Part shown: positions 1-8,051 of the stretch, piece by piece
How the letters are laid out: every line of letters starts with the position of its first letter
Position numbering within the stretch: position 1 is the first letter of the stretch
NCBI RefSeq assembly: GCF_949769225.1
Contig: NZ_CATKPB010000008.1
Length of the DNA stretch: 64,000 nt
Strand: one strand, 5' to 3'
Source: Peptoniphilus_A genitalis
GTDB lineage: Bacteria > Bacillota > Clostridia > Tissierellales > Peptoniphilaceae
The notes under the pieces: model-generated
Databases searched by the model: none
What the model was told of the DNA's origin: nothing
Seen by the model: the letters and a program-made list of their open reading frames with translations, nothing else
Translations under genes and position numbers: made by a program

Positions 1-1000
1 TTGCAGCCTTAAGTGTATTAAATGCTTCATCTGTCTTCTTGCCTTGTTCAACCTTCTTAGCTGCTGCAATTTCTTTTGTTAACTCTTCTTTTTGTAGTGG
101 TGCTTGTGGTTCAACTTTATCTGCACTATCTTTAAATGCTTTTACTGCTGCTTTTAATGTTCTAACTGCTTCGTCTAGTTGAGTTTGTTTTGTTGAACTA
201 TTTAAAGCATCTTCAGCAGATGTTATTGCAGCCTTAAGTGTATTAAATGCTTCATCTGTCTTCTTGCCTTGTTCAACCTTCTTAGCTGCTGCAATTTCTT
301 TTGTTAACTCTTCTTTTTGTAGTGGTGCTTGTGGTTCAACTTTATCTGCACTCTCTTTAAAGGTTACTACTGCTGCTTTTAATGTTTTAACGGCTTCGTC
401 TAGTTGAGTTTGTTTTGTTGAACTATTTAAAGCTTCTTCAGCAGATGTTATAGCAGCCTTAAGTGTATTAAATGCTTCATCTGTCTTCTTGCCTTGTTCA
501 ACCTTCTTAGCTGCTGCAATTTCTTTTGTTAACTCTTCTTTTTGTAGTGGTGCTTGTGGTTCAACTTTATCTGCACTCTCTTTAAAGGTTACTACTGCTG
601 CTTTTAATGTTTTAACGGCTTCGTCTAGTTGAGTTTGTTTTGTTGAACTATTTAAAGCTTCTTCAGCAGATGTTATTGCAGCCTTAAGTGTATTAAATGC
701 TTCATCTGTCTTCTTGCCTTGTTCAACCTTCTTAGCTGCTGCAATTTCTTTTGTTAACTCTTCTTTTTGTAGTGGTGCTTGTGGTTCAACTTTATCTGCA
801 CTCTCTTTAAAGGTTACTACTGCTGCTTTTAATGTTTTAACGGCTTCGTCTAGTTGAGTTTGTTTTGTTGAACTATTTAAAGCTTCCTCTGCTGATGTTA
901 TTGCAGCCTTAAGTGTTTTAAATGCTTCATCTGTCTTCTTGCCTTGTTCTATATTTTTAGCATTTTCTATTTCTATTTTTAAAGCTTCTTTCTTTAATTC
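1..1000 (-). repeat. Tandem 225-bp coding repeats (75 aa, FIVAR-like)
   Basis: The word gcagccttaagtgt recurs at 3, 228, 453, 678 and (last bases changed) 903, an exact 225-bp period. Copies are almost identical; a few third-position and clustered changes separate the outermost ones. Each unit encodes a three-helix FIVAR-type segment containing E-Q-G-K-K-T-D-E-A-F. The array continues past the left edge, so its copy number is unknown. Such identity suggests recent expansion or gene conversion. Confidence 0.95.
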
Positions 1001-3934
1001 AGTCTTTTCCACTTCTTTTAAGCCAGCAAGGCTTTCTTTTAACATTTTGTTTAAAGTTTCAATTTTATCCTTAGGTTGATCAAACCTATTCTTCCAATAT
1101 TTATTAGCTTCAGCAACAGCTTCTTTTAACTTATTAAAGGAATCATCTGTATATTTTTTATCAGAGTTGCCCTTGTTTGTTATTTCTTCAGCTTTAACTA
1201 TTAAATCTTGGAAAACGTCTAAAATCTTTAGAATTAGGCTGTTTTGTTTTATGGATTTTAAAGACCTTATTACATTATCAATGTCTTCTTCTTTTGCCTT
1301 TGGATCTTCTACTAGTTTAATAGCTTCTTTATATTTATCTAAATATAACTTACTTCCCTCTTCCTTATACTCACCCTTTAGTACATCTTGGTATAAGGAG
1401 TCTTGTTCGTGTAATAACTTTTCAAGCTCTGGCTTGTTTTTTGCTTCTTTTACTTCTGCTGGGCTATCCTTAAATTCTTTAATTGCTTTTTGAAGTTCAT
1501 TTTTCGCATTTTCTAAATCTTTTTTAGAATTAATATTATCTATTGATTCCTCAGCCTTTTTTATTACTCCTTGTAATTTTTTGAAGGCTTCTTCTGTCTT
1601 ATCGCCTTGTTCTATTGACTTAGCTTCATTAATTAAATTTGTTAGCTCGTCTTTATTTAAAGGTTCTTCTTTTGGCAGATTTGTTTTATCAATGACAATT
1701 CTTGCTTCTTGGGCTCCTTTTCCAGGACCGCCCATAAAGCCGTCCATTACATCTACCCAAACTCTGCACCAGAGGAATTCAGACTCTTCAAATAGATTTC
1801 TATCAATTGTAAAGCTAAATACTTGCGGAAACTCTTTCTCTTTTCCATCCAGTCCTGTATCCATGAATTTCTTTTCTATTTTTGTTTCTACTGCTTGTCC
1901 CCCTGATTTCGGATCTTGGTTGTTTTCAAAATAGAATAGGTTTGTCAAGTGACCTTTCATCCCCTTTAAATCTAATCCTTTAAATTCCAATTCTATTGTA
2001 ACTTTATCGCCATTATAAATTAGCTTTGCCGGTGACACTATTGCGCCATTTGCCATAGATTTTTGTGTAGGGTTTGATGCCTGCCTCAATTCTACTGGTG
2101 CTGTAAATGGTTTTTCTTCCGTAGAATGCTCTTCTTCCTCTTCTTGACCCTTTTCTCTTAAGTCTGTCATAGCTGTATCAAGAATGTTGATTAATCTTGC
2201 GAGTTCTTCTTTTTTAAGATTGTATCTGGATCCCCAAACAGCATTTCCAGCATCAACGGCTTCTTTCAATTTGGCAAGAGATTTTTCTGTGTACTTATCT
2301 TTGCTTGATTGATCTGTAGTTATTCCTTCAGCCTTTCCAAGTTTTTGTCCAAAGTCATCAACAGCCTTTAGTATTAAATCTTGCTTGATTATCCTTATAG
2401 ACCTGATTATTTCATCTATTGCCTCATCTGTAGCTTGAGTTGATTCTAAGAGCTTAGTAGCTTCTATATATTTATTTTTAAAATTAGTACTATTCGGTTC
2501 TTTATATAAACCTGCATTGATGTCAGTATTTAATTCTTGTATAGAGTCGAGGAATTCTTTTAATTTTTTCTTGTTTCCTTCTTCAAGTTGACTTCCTTCT
2601 GATCTTTTTGTACTTGAAAGTTTTAATACTGCATCTTGCTCTGCTAAGTCAGGACCTCCCATATGTGCCAGAGTTTTTATGTGAATTTTTTTTATATCCG
2701 ACTTAGGCATCACTAATCTAAAAGTTTTTATGTCATTAACAGTATTTACTAAACTTGCTCTTTGCCAATTGCCATTTCCTCTATCATATTTTAGTCCCTC
2801 AACTTCAGCAGATATTCCAAGATATGAACCTTTTTTAAATTTAATTTCATAAATATTTGAGTTAGCTTCCTCTATTAAAAGAATATTTTTGTCCATAAAT
2901 TGATTTGCCATTGATTTTTCATTTTCATTGCCGTATTGAAATATTTCTCCATCAATAGTAAATCTTTTCTTAGATTCTTCTTTAGTTACTAATTGATCAA
3001 GGGCTTTTTGTAGCTTCTCTTCTGCCTTATTCATTTCAAGCAAGTTTTTTATTTTACCAGCATCAAAATCATTTCTAACTTCTGCTAGGACTCTTTGTAA
3101 TTCTGCCATTGTAGAAAGTGTATAATGTTCTTTATTATTAATCTTTTCTTCTGATTGTCTTACAAGTTCTTTGAATTTTGCGTCTGAAAAAGGTGCTGCC
3201 TTGATTGCCTTATATTTTGTTTCTAAATCACTTATTTTTTCACTTATTTCACTATCACTTGGATTAGATTTTTCTAAAACTTTTCTAGCCTTGTCATAAG
3301 AATCTAAAAACTGACTTAAAGTAGTTGCATCCCATATTTGTGTATTCTTATATACATATCTGTATCTGTACTTATAAAGGTTTTTTGCAAGTTCGTTTTT
3401 CTTTTCTTTTTCTTCCTTACCGGCTTTCGCTTCTTCCTTTGCAATAAATTCAAGAATCTTCTTGTGAACTTTATTTGGAATATCATCTCTTTGTCCACCC
3501 ATGACAATAATGTCCTCTGGTGTTGGCATTGCTTTTATTTCACCAAAAGTTTTGCCGCCATATTTTTTGAGACCCTTATTCTCTCCCTTAAATTGTCCCC
3601 AAATCATGGCTACTGAACCATAAACTCCATTTACAGGATCTGTTTCATCTACAATACCTTCAACAAAGTTTGCATGTTTATTTACAAATACTTTTAACTT
3701 ATATGTGAAACTTCCATCCTTTATAACTATTGTTGTTGCATCTGCATCCTTAGTTAATTCCTTAAGTATATTGCTATCATTTTCTGTTGCTTGTGTTACT
3801 CCATCTAGGGCTTCATTAGCTAGGGCATACACTGGACTAGTCACTGGAAATGATGACATAAGAATTAGGGATGCCATAGAAACTGCTAAAAATTTATTTT
3901 TCAATTTTTTCTCCTTTAAAATTTTATCTTTCAT
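1..3934 (-). CDS. Large secreted NEAT/FIVAR-repeat surface protein (3' end outside window)
   Basis: About 1311 codons are visible and the frame is still open at the left edge. The N-terminus has a signal peptide (basic start, hydrophobic core near residues 14-30, A-L-A before N-E). Two NEAT-like beta domains can be read at roughly residues 325-440 and 600-735; both end in an M-G-G-P...Q-x-A block typical of the last NEAT strands. A first N-terminal beta domain (about 50-130) is less clear. Each NEAT domain is followed by a helical module of about 130 residues, then FIVAR-like three-helix repeats of exactly 75 residues fill the C-terminal part. Family knowledge: NEAT domains bind haem or haemoproteins at the cell surface. 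It starts 13 bp after the flavodoxin gene, so it is the last visible gene of the haem operon. SD GGAGAG precedes the ATG at 3934; an internal TTG with AAAGGAG (near 3904) would give a shorter signal peptide. The anchor is not visible. Confidence 0.85.
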   Translation of the reverse strand, partial: MKDKILKEKKLKNKFLAVSMASLILMSSFPVTSPVYALANEALDGVTQATENDSNILKELTKDADATTIVIKDGSFTYKLKVFVNKHANFVEGIVDETDPVNGVYGSVAMIWGQFKGENKGLKKYGGKTFGEIKAMPTPEDIIVMGGQRDDIPNKVHKKILEFIAKEEAKAGKEEKEKKNELAKNLYKYRYRYVYKNTQIWDATTLSQFLDSYDKARKVLEKSNPSDSEISEKISDLETKYKAIKAAPFSDAKFKELVRQSEEKINNKEHYTLSTMAELQRVLAEVRNDFDAGKIKNLLEMNKAEEKLQKALDQLVTKEESKKRFTIDGEIFQYGNENEKSMANQFMDKNILLIEEANSNIYEIKFKKGSYLGISAEVEGLKYDRGNGNWQRASLVNTVNDIKTFRLVMPKSDIKKIHIKTLAHMGGPDLAEQDAVLKLSSTKRSEGSQLEEGNKKKLKEFLDSIQELNTDINAGLYKEPNSTNFKNKYIEATKLLESTQATDEAIDEIIRSIRIIKQDLILKAVDDFGQKLGKAEGITTDQSSKDKYTEKSLAKLKEAVDAGNAVWGSRYNLKKEELARLINILDTAMTDLREKGQEEEEEHSTEEKPFTAPVELRQASNPTQKSMANGAIVSPAKLIYNGDKVTIELEFKGLDLKGMKGHLTNLFYFENNQDPKSGGQAVETKIEKKFMDTGLDGKEKEFPQVFSFTIDRNLFEESEFLWCRVWVDVMDGFMGGPGKGAQEARIVIDKTNLPKEEPLNKDELTNLINEAKSIEQGDKTEEAFKKLQGVIKKAEESIDNINSKKDLENAKNELQKAIKEFKDSPAEVKEAKNKPELEKLLHEQDSLYQDVLKGEYKEEGSKLYLDKYKEAIKLVEDPKAKEEDIDNVIRSLKSIKQNSLILKILDVFQDLIVKAEEITNKGNSDKKYTDDSFNKLKEAVAEANKYWKNRFDQPKDKIETLNKMLKESLAGLKEVEKTELKKEALKIEIENAKNIEQGKKTDEAFKTLKAAITSAEEALNSSTKQTQLDEAVKTLKAAVVTFKESADKVEPQAPLQKEELTKEIAAAKKVEQGKKTDEAFNTLKAAITSAEEALNSSTKQTQLDEAVKTLKAAVVTFKESADKVEPQAPLQKEELTKEIAAAKKVEQGKKTDEAFNTLKAAITSAEEALNSSTKQTQLDEAVKTLKAAVVTFKESADKVEPQAPLQKEELTKEIAAAKKVEQGKKTDEAFNTLKAAITSAEDALNSSTKQTQLDEAVRTLKAAVKAFKDSADKVEPQAPLQKEELTKEIAAAKKVEQGKKTDEAFNTLKAA

Positions 3935-3947
3935 TAAACTCTCCTTT

Positions 3948-4460
3948 TCAATTGTTTTCTTTTATCCTATCTGCAAAGTATCTTGCTGCTTCTTCTAGTT
4001 CTTCTTCGTTTGCTTCTCTTGACTCAAGGCTTGTTTCTATCATTTTTTCTTTTATCTTTTTTGGAACTACTAATCCTGTAATTCCTCTTAATTTTTCTAT
4101 CATCTTGGGGTCTACTAGACCTGGGCATATGTATTGTCCCAAGGAGTCCCTGTCTATTAAAAGATTCTCTAAGTTTTTTATCACCTTCCTTCCATGTTCT
4201 GAGTCTGGCATTGCTCCAAGTGTTGCAAATAGTCCAAGCTTTTTATTTTTGATGGTCTTTAAGAATTTTAGGGTCTTTGGCTCTAGGCTTCCTCTATCGA
4301 TCCAAGCTCCCAAAAGTATAAAGTCAAATTCTTCTACTTCAGGTGCATCTCTTATGTCTTTTATCGTCATCTGGTGTTCATCTTTTAAGACTTCATAAAT
4401 TTTTTCTGCCATTCTCTTGGTGTTTCCTGTCTTTGATGAATATATTATTAGTCCTTTCAC
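3948..4460 (-). CDS. Flavodoxin-family protein in haem operon
   Basis: 170 aa. The N-terminal beta strand and phosphate loop Y-S-S-K-T-G-N-T-K (residues 7-15) are the FMN-binding signature of flavodoxins, and I-L-L-G-A-W-I-D-R-G near 48-57 is the second FMN loop. The long C-terminal extension resembles the flavodoxin group that includes BilS-type proteins, which work with bilin reductases. It sits between the haem ABC ATPase (10 bp upstream) and the NEAT surface protein (13 bp downstream). I infer that it supplies electrons for intracellular haem handling, either reduction, demetallation or breakdown; no haem oxygenase of the IsdG type is visible in the operon. Confidence 0.8.
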   Translation of the reverse strand: MKGLIIYSSKTGNTKRMAEKIYEVLKDEHQMTIKDIRDAPEVEEFDFILLGAWIDRGSLEPKTLKFLKTIKNKKLGLFATLGAMPDSEHGRKVIKNLENLLIDRDSLGQYICPGLVDPKMIEKLRGITGLVVPKKIKEKMIETSLESREANEEELEEAARYFADRIKENN

Positions 4461-4469
4461 TTTTCCTCC

Positions 4470-5231
4470 TTAGTCTTCTGCAAATACATATTTTTTATTT
4501 TCTATATCTATTATTTTTAGTCTTGTGTCGTAGATCTTGCTTATCTTATCTTCTGTCAAGACTTGGCTTGCCTTTCCTTGAAATTCGATTTTTCCCTTCA
4601 TCATTCCTACTATGGTGTCTGAATACTCTAGGGACTGGTTGATGTCATGAAGGACCATGATTATTGTCTTGCCTAGATTTTTATTCAAGTTTCTTATTAG
4701 TTTCAAAATTTCTATTTGATATTTTATATCTAAGTAGGTTGTTGGTTCATCCAGGAGAAGTATCTCGCTATCTTGTGCTATTGCCATGGCTATCCACGCC
4801 CTCTGGACTTGTCCACCTGATAGGGAGTTTACTCTCTCTTTTCTTATTTCTTCTAAGCCACAAACTTCTATGGCTTCTTTTATTTTATTTTTGTCCTCTT
4901 GACTTGGCTTCTGCATAAAGCCTACATAGGGATTCCTTCCATAGGCAACAAGTTCTTCAACTTTAATGTCGCCTGCTATTTGATTTTTTTGTCTAACTAT
5001 GGCAACTTTTTTTGCAAATTCTTTTCTCTCTATATTTTTTATGTTTTTGCCATCAAGACTTATAAAACCCATTTTTGGTTTTTCTACTCTTGTTATTAAT
5101 TTCAAAAGTGTTGACTTGCCACAGCCATTGGCACCTAGGAGGGTTGTAATCTTATTTTTTTCTATTTTTAGATTTAAGTCTTTTATAACCATATTCTTGT
5201 CATAGGCGAAAAATAAGTGATTAATTTCCAT
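4470..5231 (-). CDS. Haem/iron-siderophore ABC transporter ATPase
   Basis: 253 aa, the normal size for FecE/BtuD/HtsC-type ATPases. Walker A is G-A-N-G-C-G-K-S-T (33-41), the signature L-S-G-G-Q is near 138, and Walker B I-L-L-L-D-E-P-T-T is followed by the D-loop and the switch histidine in V-L-H-D-I-N. It overlaps the permease gene by 11 bp, so the two are translationally coupled. It should energise import of the haem captured by the lipoprotein and NEAT proteins encoded just upstream. Confidence 0.9.
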   Translation of the reverse strand: MEINHLFFAYDKNMVIKDLNLKIEKNKITTLLGANGCGKSTLLKLITRVEKPKMGFISLDGKNIKNIERKEFAKKVAIVRQKNQIAGDIKVEELVAYGRNPYVGFMQKPSQEDKNKIKEAIEVCGLEEIRKERVNSLSGGQVQRAWIAMAIAQDSEILLLDEPTTYLDIKYQIEILKLIRNLNKNLGKTIIMVLHDINQSLEYSDTIVGMMKGKIEFQGKASQVLTEDKISKIYDTRLKIIDIENKKYVFAED

Positions 5232-6210
5232 AATTTTTCCCTCCTACTTTTAATAGGCCTATAAAGAATATTCCACCCACTACTGTCATTACTACTGATG
5301 GTTTTATTTCGTAAGGGTAGGCTATCACTCTTCCCAAGGTATCTGATAGGAGGAGGGTTATTGCTCCCAGTATCATTGAATAGGGTATTAGGTTTTTGTG
5401 GTTGGAGCCAAGAATTATTCTTGATATGTGTGGCACCACTAGGCCTAAGAATCCTATTACACCAACAATGGCTGTGGATACTGATGCTAGTATTATTCCT
5501 ATTAGGGCTAGGATAAACCTATCTCGATTTACATTAACTCCCAAGGCTTGTGCTGTTTGGTCTTCCAGTTGAAGTAGGTTCGCTGTCCTTATTGTGAAGA
5601 GTGCTATTATTAGAAATAGGATTCCGTAAATTGCCATAATTTTTACATCTGCCCAAGTTTTTTGTGCTACATTTCCTTCTATAATTGATTGAACGTTTGT
5701 GAGGTTGCCCCCCATCATGGATTTTATTCCTTCATTTACTCCCATTAGGGTCATGTTGAGGGCTACACCTACGAGGATTAGTTTTATTGGGTTGGATCCT
5801 CCGTTCCAGGCTAGTGAATATATTAAGAGGTAGGCGAGGAGCCCTCCCACTACTGAAAAAAGTGGGCTAAAGGCATATAGACCAGGAAATAATATCATTA
5901 CAAGGCTTGCTGATAGGCTAGCTGCTGATGATATACCTATTATGCCTGGATCTGTTAGGGGGTTTTGCATTACTGCTTGAAGGAGAACTCCTGATGTAGC
6001 AAGAGCCGCCCCAGCTAGTATTGATATTATTATTCTTGGAAACCTAAGGTCATATATTGTCGCTACGTCGGGATCATATTCTATGAACAAGCCTCTTAAT
6101 AATTTCCCAAAGGTCATTTCTATGGATCCTGTTTTTGCTGAATAGAGGATGAGTCCTATTAGGACCAGGATTGAAATTGTGTAAACTAGGATGATTTTAT
6201 TTTTTTTCAT
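5221..6210 (-). CDS. FecCD-family haem/iron ABC permease
   Basis: About 329 aa and highly hydrophobic with roughly ten membrane segments, matching the FecCD (BtuC-like) permease family. Family blocks are readable: G-A-A-L-A-T-S-G-V-L-L-Q near 75 and G-F-L-G-L-V-V-P-H near 260. I chose the ATG at 6210, preceded by AGGTGAT, over a GTG four codons upstream at 6222 that would lie inside that ribosome site. It overlaps the end of the lipoprotein gene and the start of the ATPase gene, so the three form one transporter cassette. Confidence 0.88.
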   Translation of the reverse strand: MKKNKIILVYTISILVLIGLILYSAKTGSIEMTFGKLLRGLFIEYDPDVATIYDLRFPRIIISILAGAALATSGVLLQAVMQNPLTDPGIIGISSAASLSASLVMILFPGLYAFSPLFSVVGGLLAYLLIYSLAWNGGSNPIKLILVGVALNMTLMGVNEGIKSMMGGNLTNVQSIIEGNVAQKTWADVKIMAIYGILFLIIALFTIRTANLLQLEDQTAQALGVNVNRDRFILALIGIILASVSTAIVGVIGFLGLVVPHISRIILGSNHKNLIPYSMILGAITLLLSDTLGRVIAYPYEIKPSVVMTVVGGIFFIGLLKVGGKNYGN

Positions 6211-7117
6211 TTGTCTTATCACCTGTATTTCCTACTTCATTTGAATCTTTCCCGTAGAAGAGTTTGTCTAAGTCATTTAAGGCTTCCTTGTAGTTGAATT
6301 TCGCACTCATGCCAAATTTTTTGTAGTCAAGGTCGTAAACCCTGCCTTCCTTAACTGCCCTAAAGTGTTTCCAAATGTCATTTTCTGCAAAGTCTTTTTT
6401 AAACATTGCCATTACTTGATCTGGTAGGGCATGGGCTGTTCTAAGTATCATGTCAGGGTCTTTCTTCAACATATCTTCTGTGTTTATTATTATGAATTGT
6501 TGGTCTGTCCCCTCATATACATTTTCTGCCCCTGCAAGTTTTACAAGGCTTCCTGCATAGGAGTTTTCTGTTGCTACTACATAGGACCCTGGCAAACCCA
6601 TTAAGATTAATACTCTAGGTGCTTTTTTGTCCTTGTGTTTTTCTTTATAGTCGTCTATGAATTTTTTGTAATCATCAATTAAGTCTTTAGCTTCTTTTTT
6701 TCTGTTAAGTAATTTTCCAAGATCCACTATTGACTTATACATTCCTTCTGTGTTGTTTAGGTTCAAAAATCCATAGTCAAGGTCTGCTGCCTTGTATTTT
6801 GGAAGTAGATCTGAAATTAAAGACACTGGCGAAAATACATAGTCTGGATTTATTTGTTTTAATTTTTCAATGTCTGGTGTCATTGCCATACCTACCTTAG
6901 GAAGATCCTTATATCTTTCTGGCATTGGATCGATTTTTGAGTCTGGTACTGCAACTAGGTCTATGTTTAATTTTTCCATTATATAAACTATTGACATTGA
7001 TGTTGCCCCCACTCTTAATTGACTGCCACTTACTTTTTTATTTGCTTTCTGATCTACGCAGGCTGTAATTAAAAATGGAAGGAGGATTAAAATTAAAATC
7101 CTTTTTAATCTATTCAT
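6197..7117 (-). CDS. Haem/iron ABC transporter substrate-binding lipoprotein (HtsA/IsdE type)
   Basis: 306 aa. The signal peptide ends in a lipobox, L-I-T-A-C (Cys20), so the protein should be a lipoprotein on the outer face of the membrane. The rest has the two-lobe class III (helical-backbone) pattern of BtuF/IsdE proteins, with the block D-Y-V-F-S-P-V-S-L in the first lobe and the M-I-L-R-T-A-H block in the second. The start has a strong SD, GGAGGACCT-ATG, and overlaps the preceding Shp-like gene by 8 bp. Its place directly after two NEAT/Shp proteins indicates that haem is the likely ligand. Confidence 0.87.
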   Translation of the reverse strand: MNRLKRILILILLPFLITACVDQKANKKVSGSQLRVGATSMSIVYIMEKLNIDLVAVPDSKIDPMPERYKDLPKVGMAMTPDIEKLKQINPDYVFSPVSLISDLLPKYKAADLDYGFLNLNNTEGMYKSIVDLGKLLNRKKEAKDLIDDYKKFIDDYKEKHKDKKAPRVLILMGLPGSYVVATENSYAGSLVKLAGAENVYEGTDQQFIIINTEDMLKKDPDMILRTAHALPDQVMAMFKKDFAENDIWKHFRAVKEGRVYDLDYKKFGMSAKFNYKEALNDLDKLFYGKDSNEVGNTGDKTNEKK

Positions 7118-8051
7118 AGGTCCTCCTCCTTTCCTCTTCTAAATCTTCTTCTACTTTATTTTTGTAGTTATATGATAGGAGGGCTAGTATGATAAATCCT
7201 CCTGTTAATATTACAAAGAGTCCTATTAAGCCATAAATAAAGGCCAAAGTTATTTTTCCTAATTTTGTCTTAGGTGTTTCTTTTTCATCTTGGTCATCAG
7301 AATAAAAAAGTTTTTTAATTATTGGAGAATCCTTTGTCAAAAGTCCATGGTCATAACCTAAGTCTCCAGCAGAAAATTTATCATTTGTGGCTTTTTGCTC
7401 AATTTTTTCTCCCAAGCCTTGTAATCCATCACTAATTTCAGGATTTATTTCTAAGCCTTTACTCTCTTTAAGGCCTATCCCTTCATACTTGTTGGAATTT
7501 TCTATTACTTGACCTTCGTTTCTATCAACTTTATGACTTTCATGACTTTGATTTATTTTTCCTAAAGTCTTAAAGTCTGTGTTACCAGCTACTAGATCAG
7601 AAATTGTGTAATAGAAAATTACATCTCTTCCCATGGGTTCTACAAAAAAACTTGATCTCACAATTACATTATTGCCAGGTATCTCAAACCTGTAGTCTCT
7701 TGTCTCCTTGCCTTGCCCTGTAACTTCTGCCTTTACTGAATAAAAGTTTTCATCTCCGTAATTTTGAACTGCAAAGCTTTCATTTTTTATATAGTTAGCA
7801 AGATTAAAACGAACTGATAAAAATATTCTTCCATCATCTGTATGTTCAACTAGAGCTTGTGGAGACAGGACGTTTTCTGTCATCCCCTGCCCAATACCTG
7901 GATTGTTGCCAGGGTCTTCTATAACTCCAGTGACTGGATGAGAATAATAAGGTGTGACCTTGGCAGTTTCTTGCGAGTAAGCATAGGTAACATTTATTAG
8001 GTTTGCAAAGATAATAGCCAAGATGCATAAACTATTTATTATTTTTTTCAT
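7110..8051 (-). CDS. Shp-domain haem-binding membrane protein
   Basis: 313 aa with an N-terminal signal peptide (to about residue 25), a beta domain at about 35-155, a charged spacer, one transmembrane helix at about 271-295 and a short cytoplasmic tail. The blocks G-Q-G-M-T-E and V-E-P-M-G-R-D-V-I-F-Y match the start and end of the streptococcal Shp haem domain, whose haem iron is held by two methionines. In streptococci Shp passes haem to HtsA, and the next gene here is an HtsA-like lipoprotein, so the order is conserved. It overlaps the upstream NEAT gene by 20 bp. Confidence 0.85.
   Translation of the reverse strand: MKKIINSLCILAIIFANLINVTYAYSQETAKVTPYYSHPVTGVIEDPGNNPGIGQGMTENVLSPQALVEHTDDGRIFLSVRFNLANYIKNESFAVQNYGDENFYSVKAEVTGQGKETRDYRFEIPGNNVIVRSSFFVEPMGRDVIFYYTISDLVAGNTDFKTLGKINQSHESHKVDRNEGQVIENSNKYEGIGLKESKGLEINPEISDGLQGLGEKIEQKATNDKFSAGDLGYDHGLLTKDSPIIKKLFYSDDQDEKETPKTKLGKITLAFIYGLIGLFVILTGGFIILALLSYNYKNKVEEDLEEERRRTYE

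Noticed and set aside
1..1000. CRISPR-like periodicity
   Set aside because: Repeats are 225 bp with no unique spacers and are in-frame protein repeats.
1167..1934. Open frames on the plus strand opposite the surface-protein gene
   Set aside because: They are low-complexity mirror frames of Lys/Glu-rich coding DNA, lack ribosome sites and overlap a clear gene.
3560..3790. N-terminal beta domain of the surface protein as a third NEAT domain
   Set aside because: It has an I-V-M-G-G segment but the surrounding strands do not line up well with NEAT by eye; left as unassigned.
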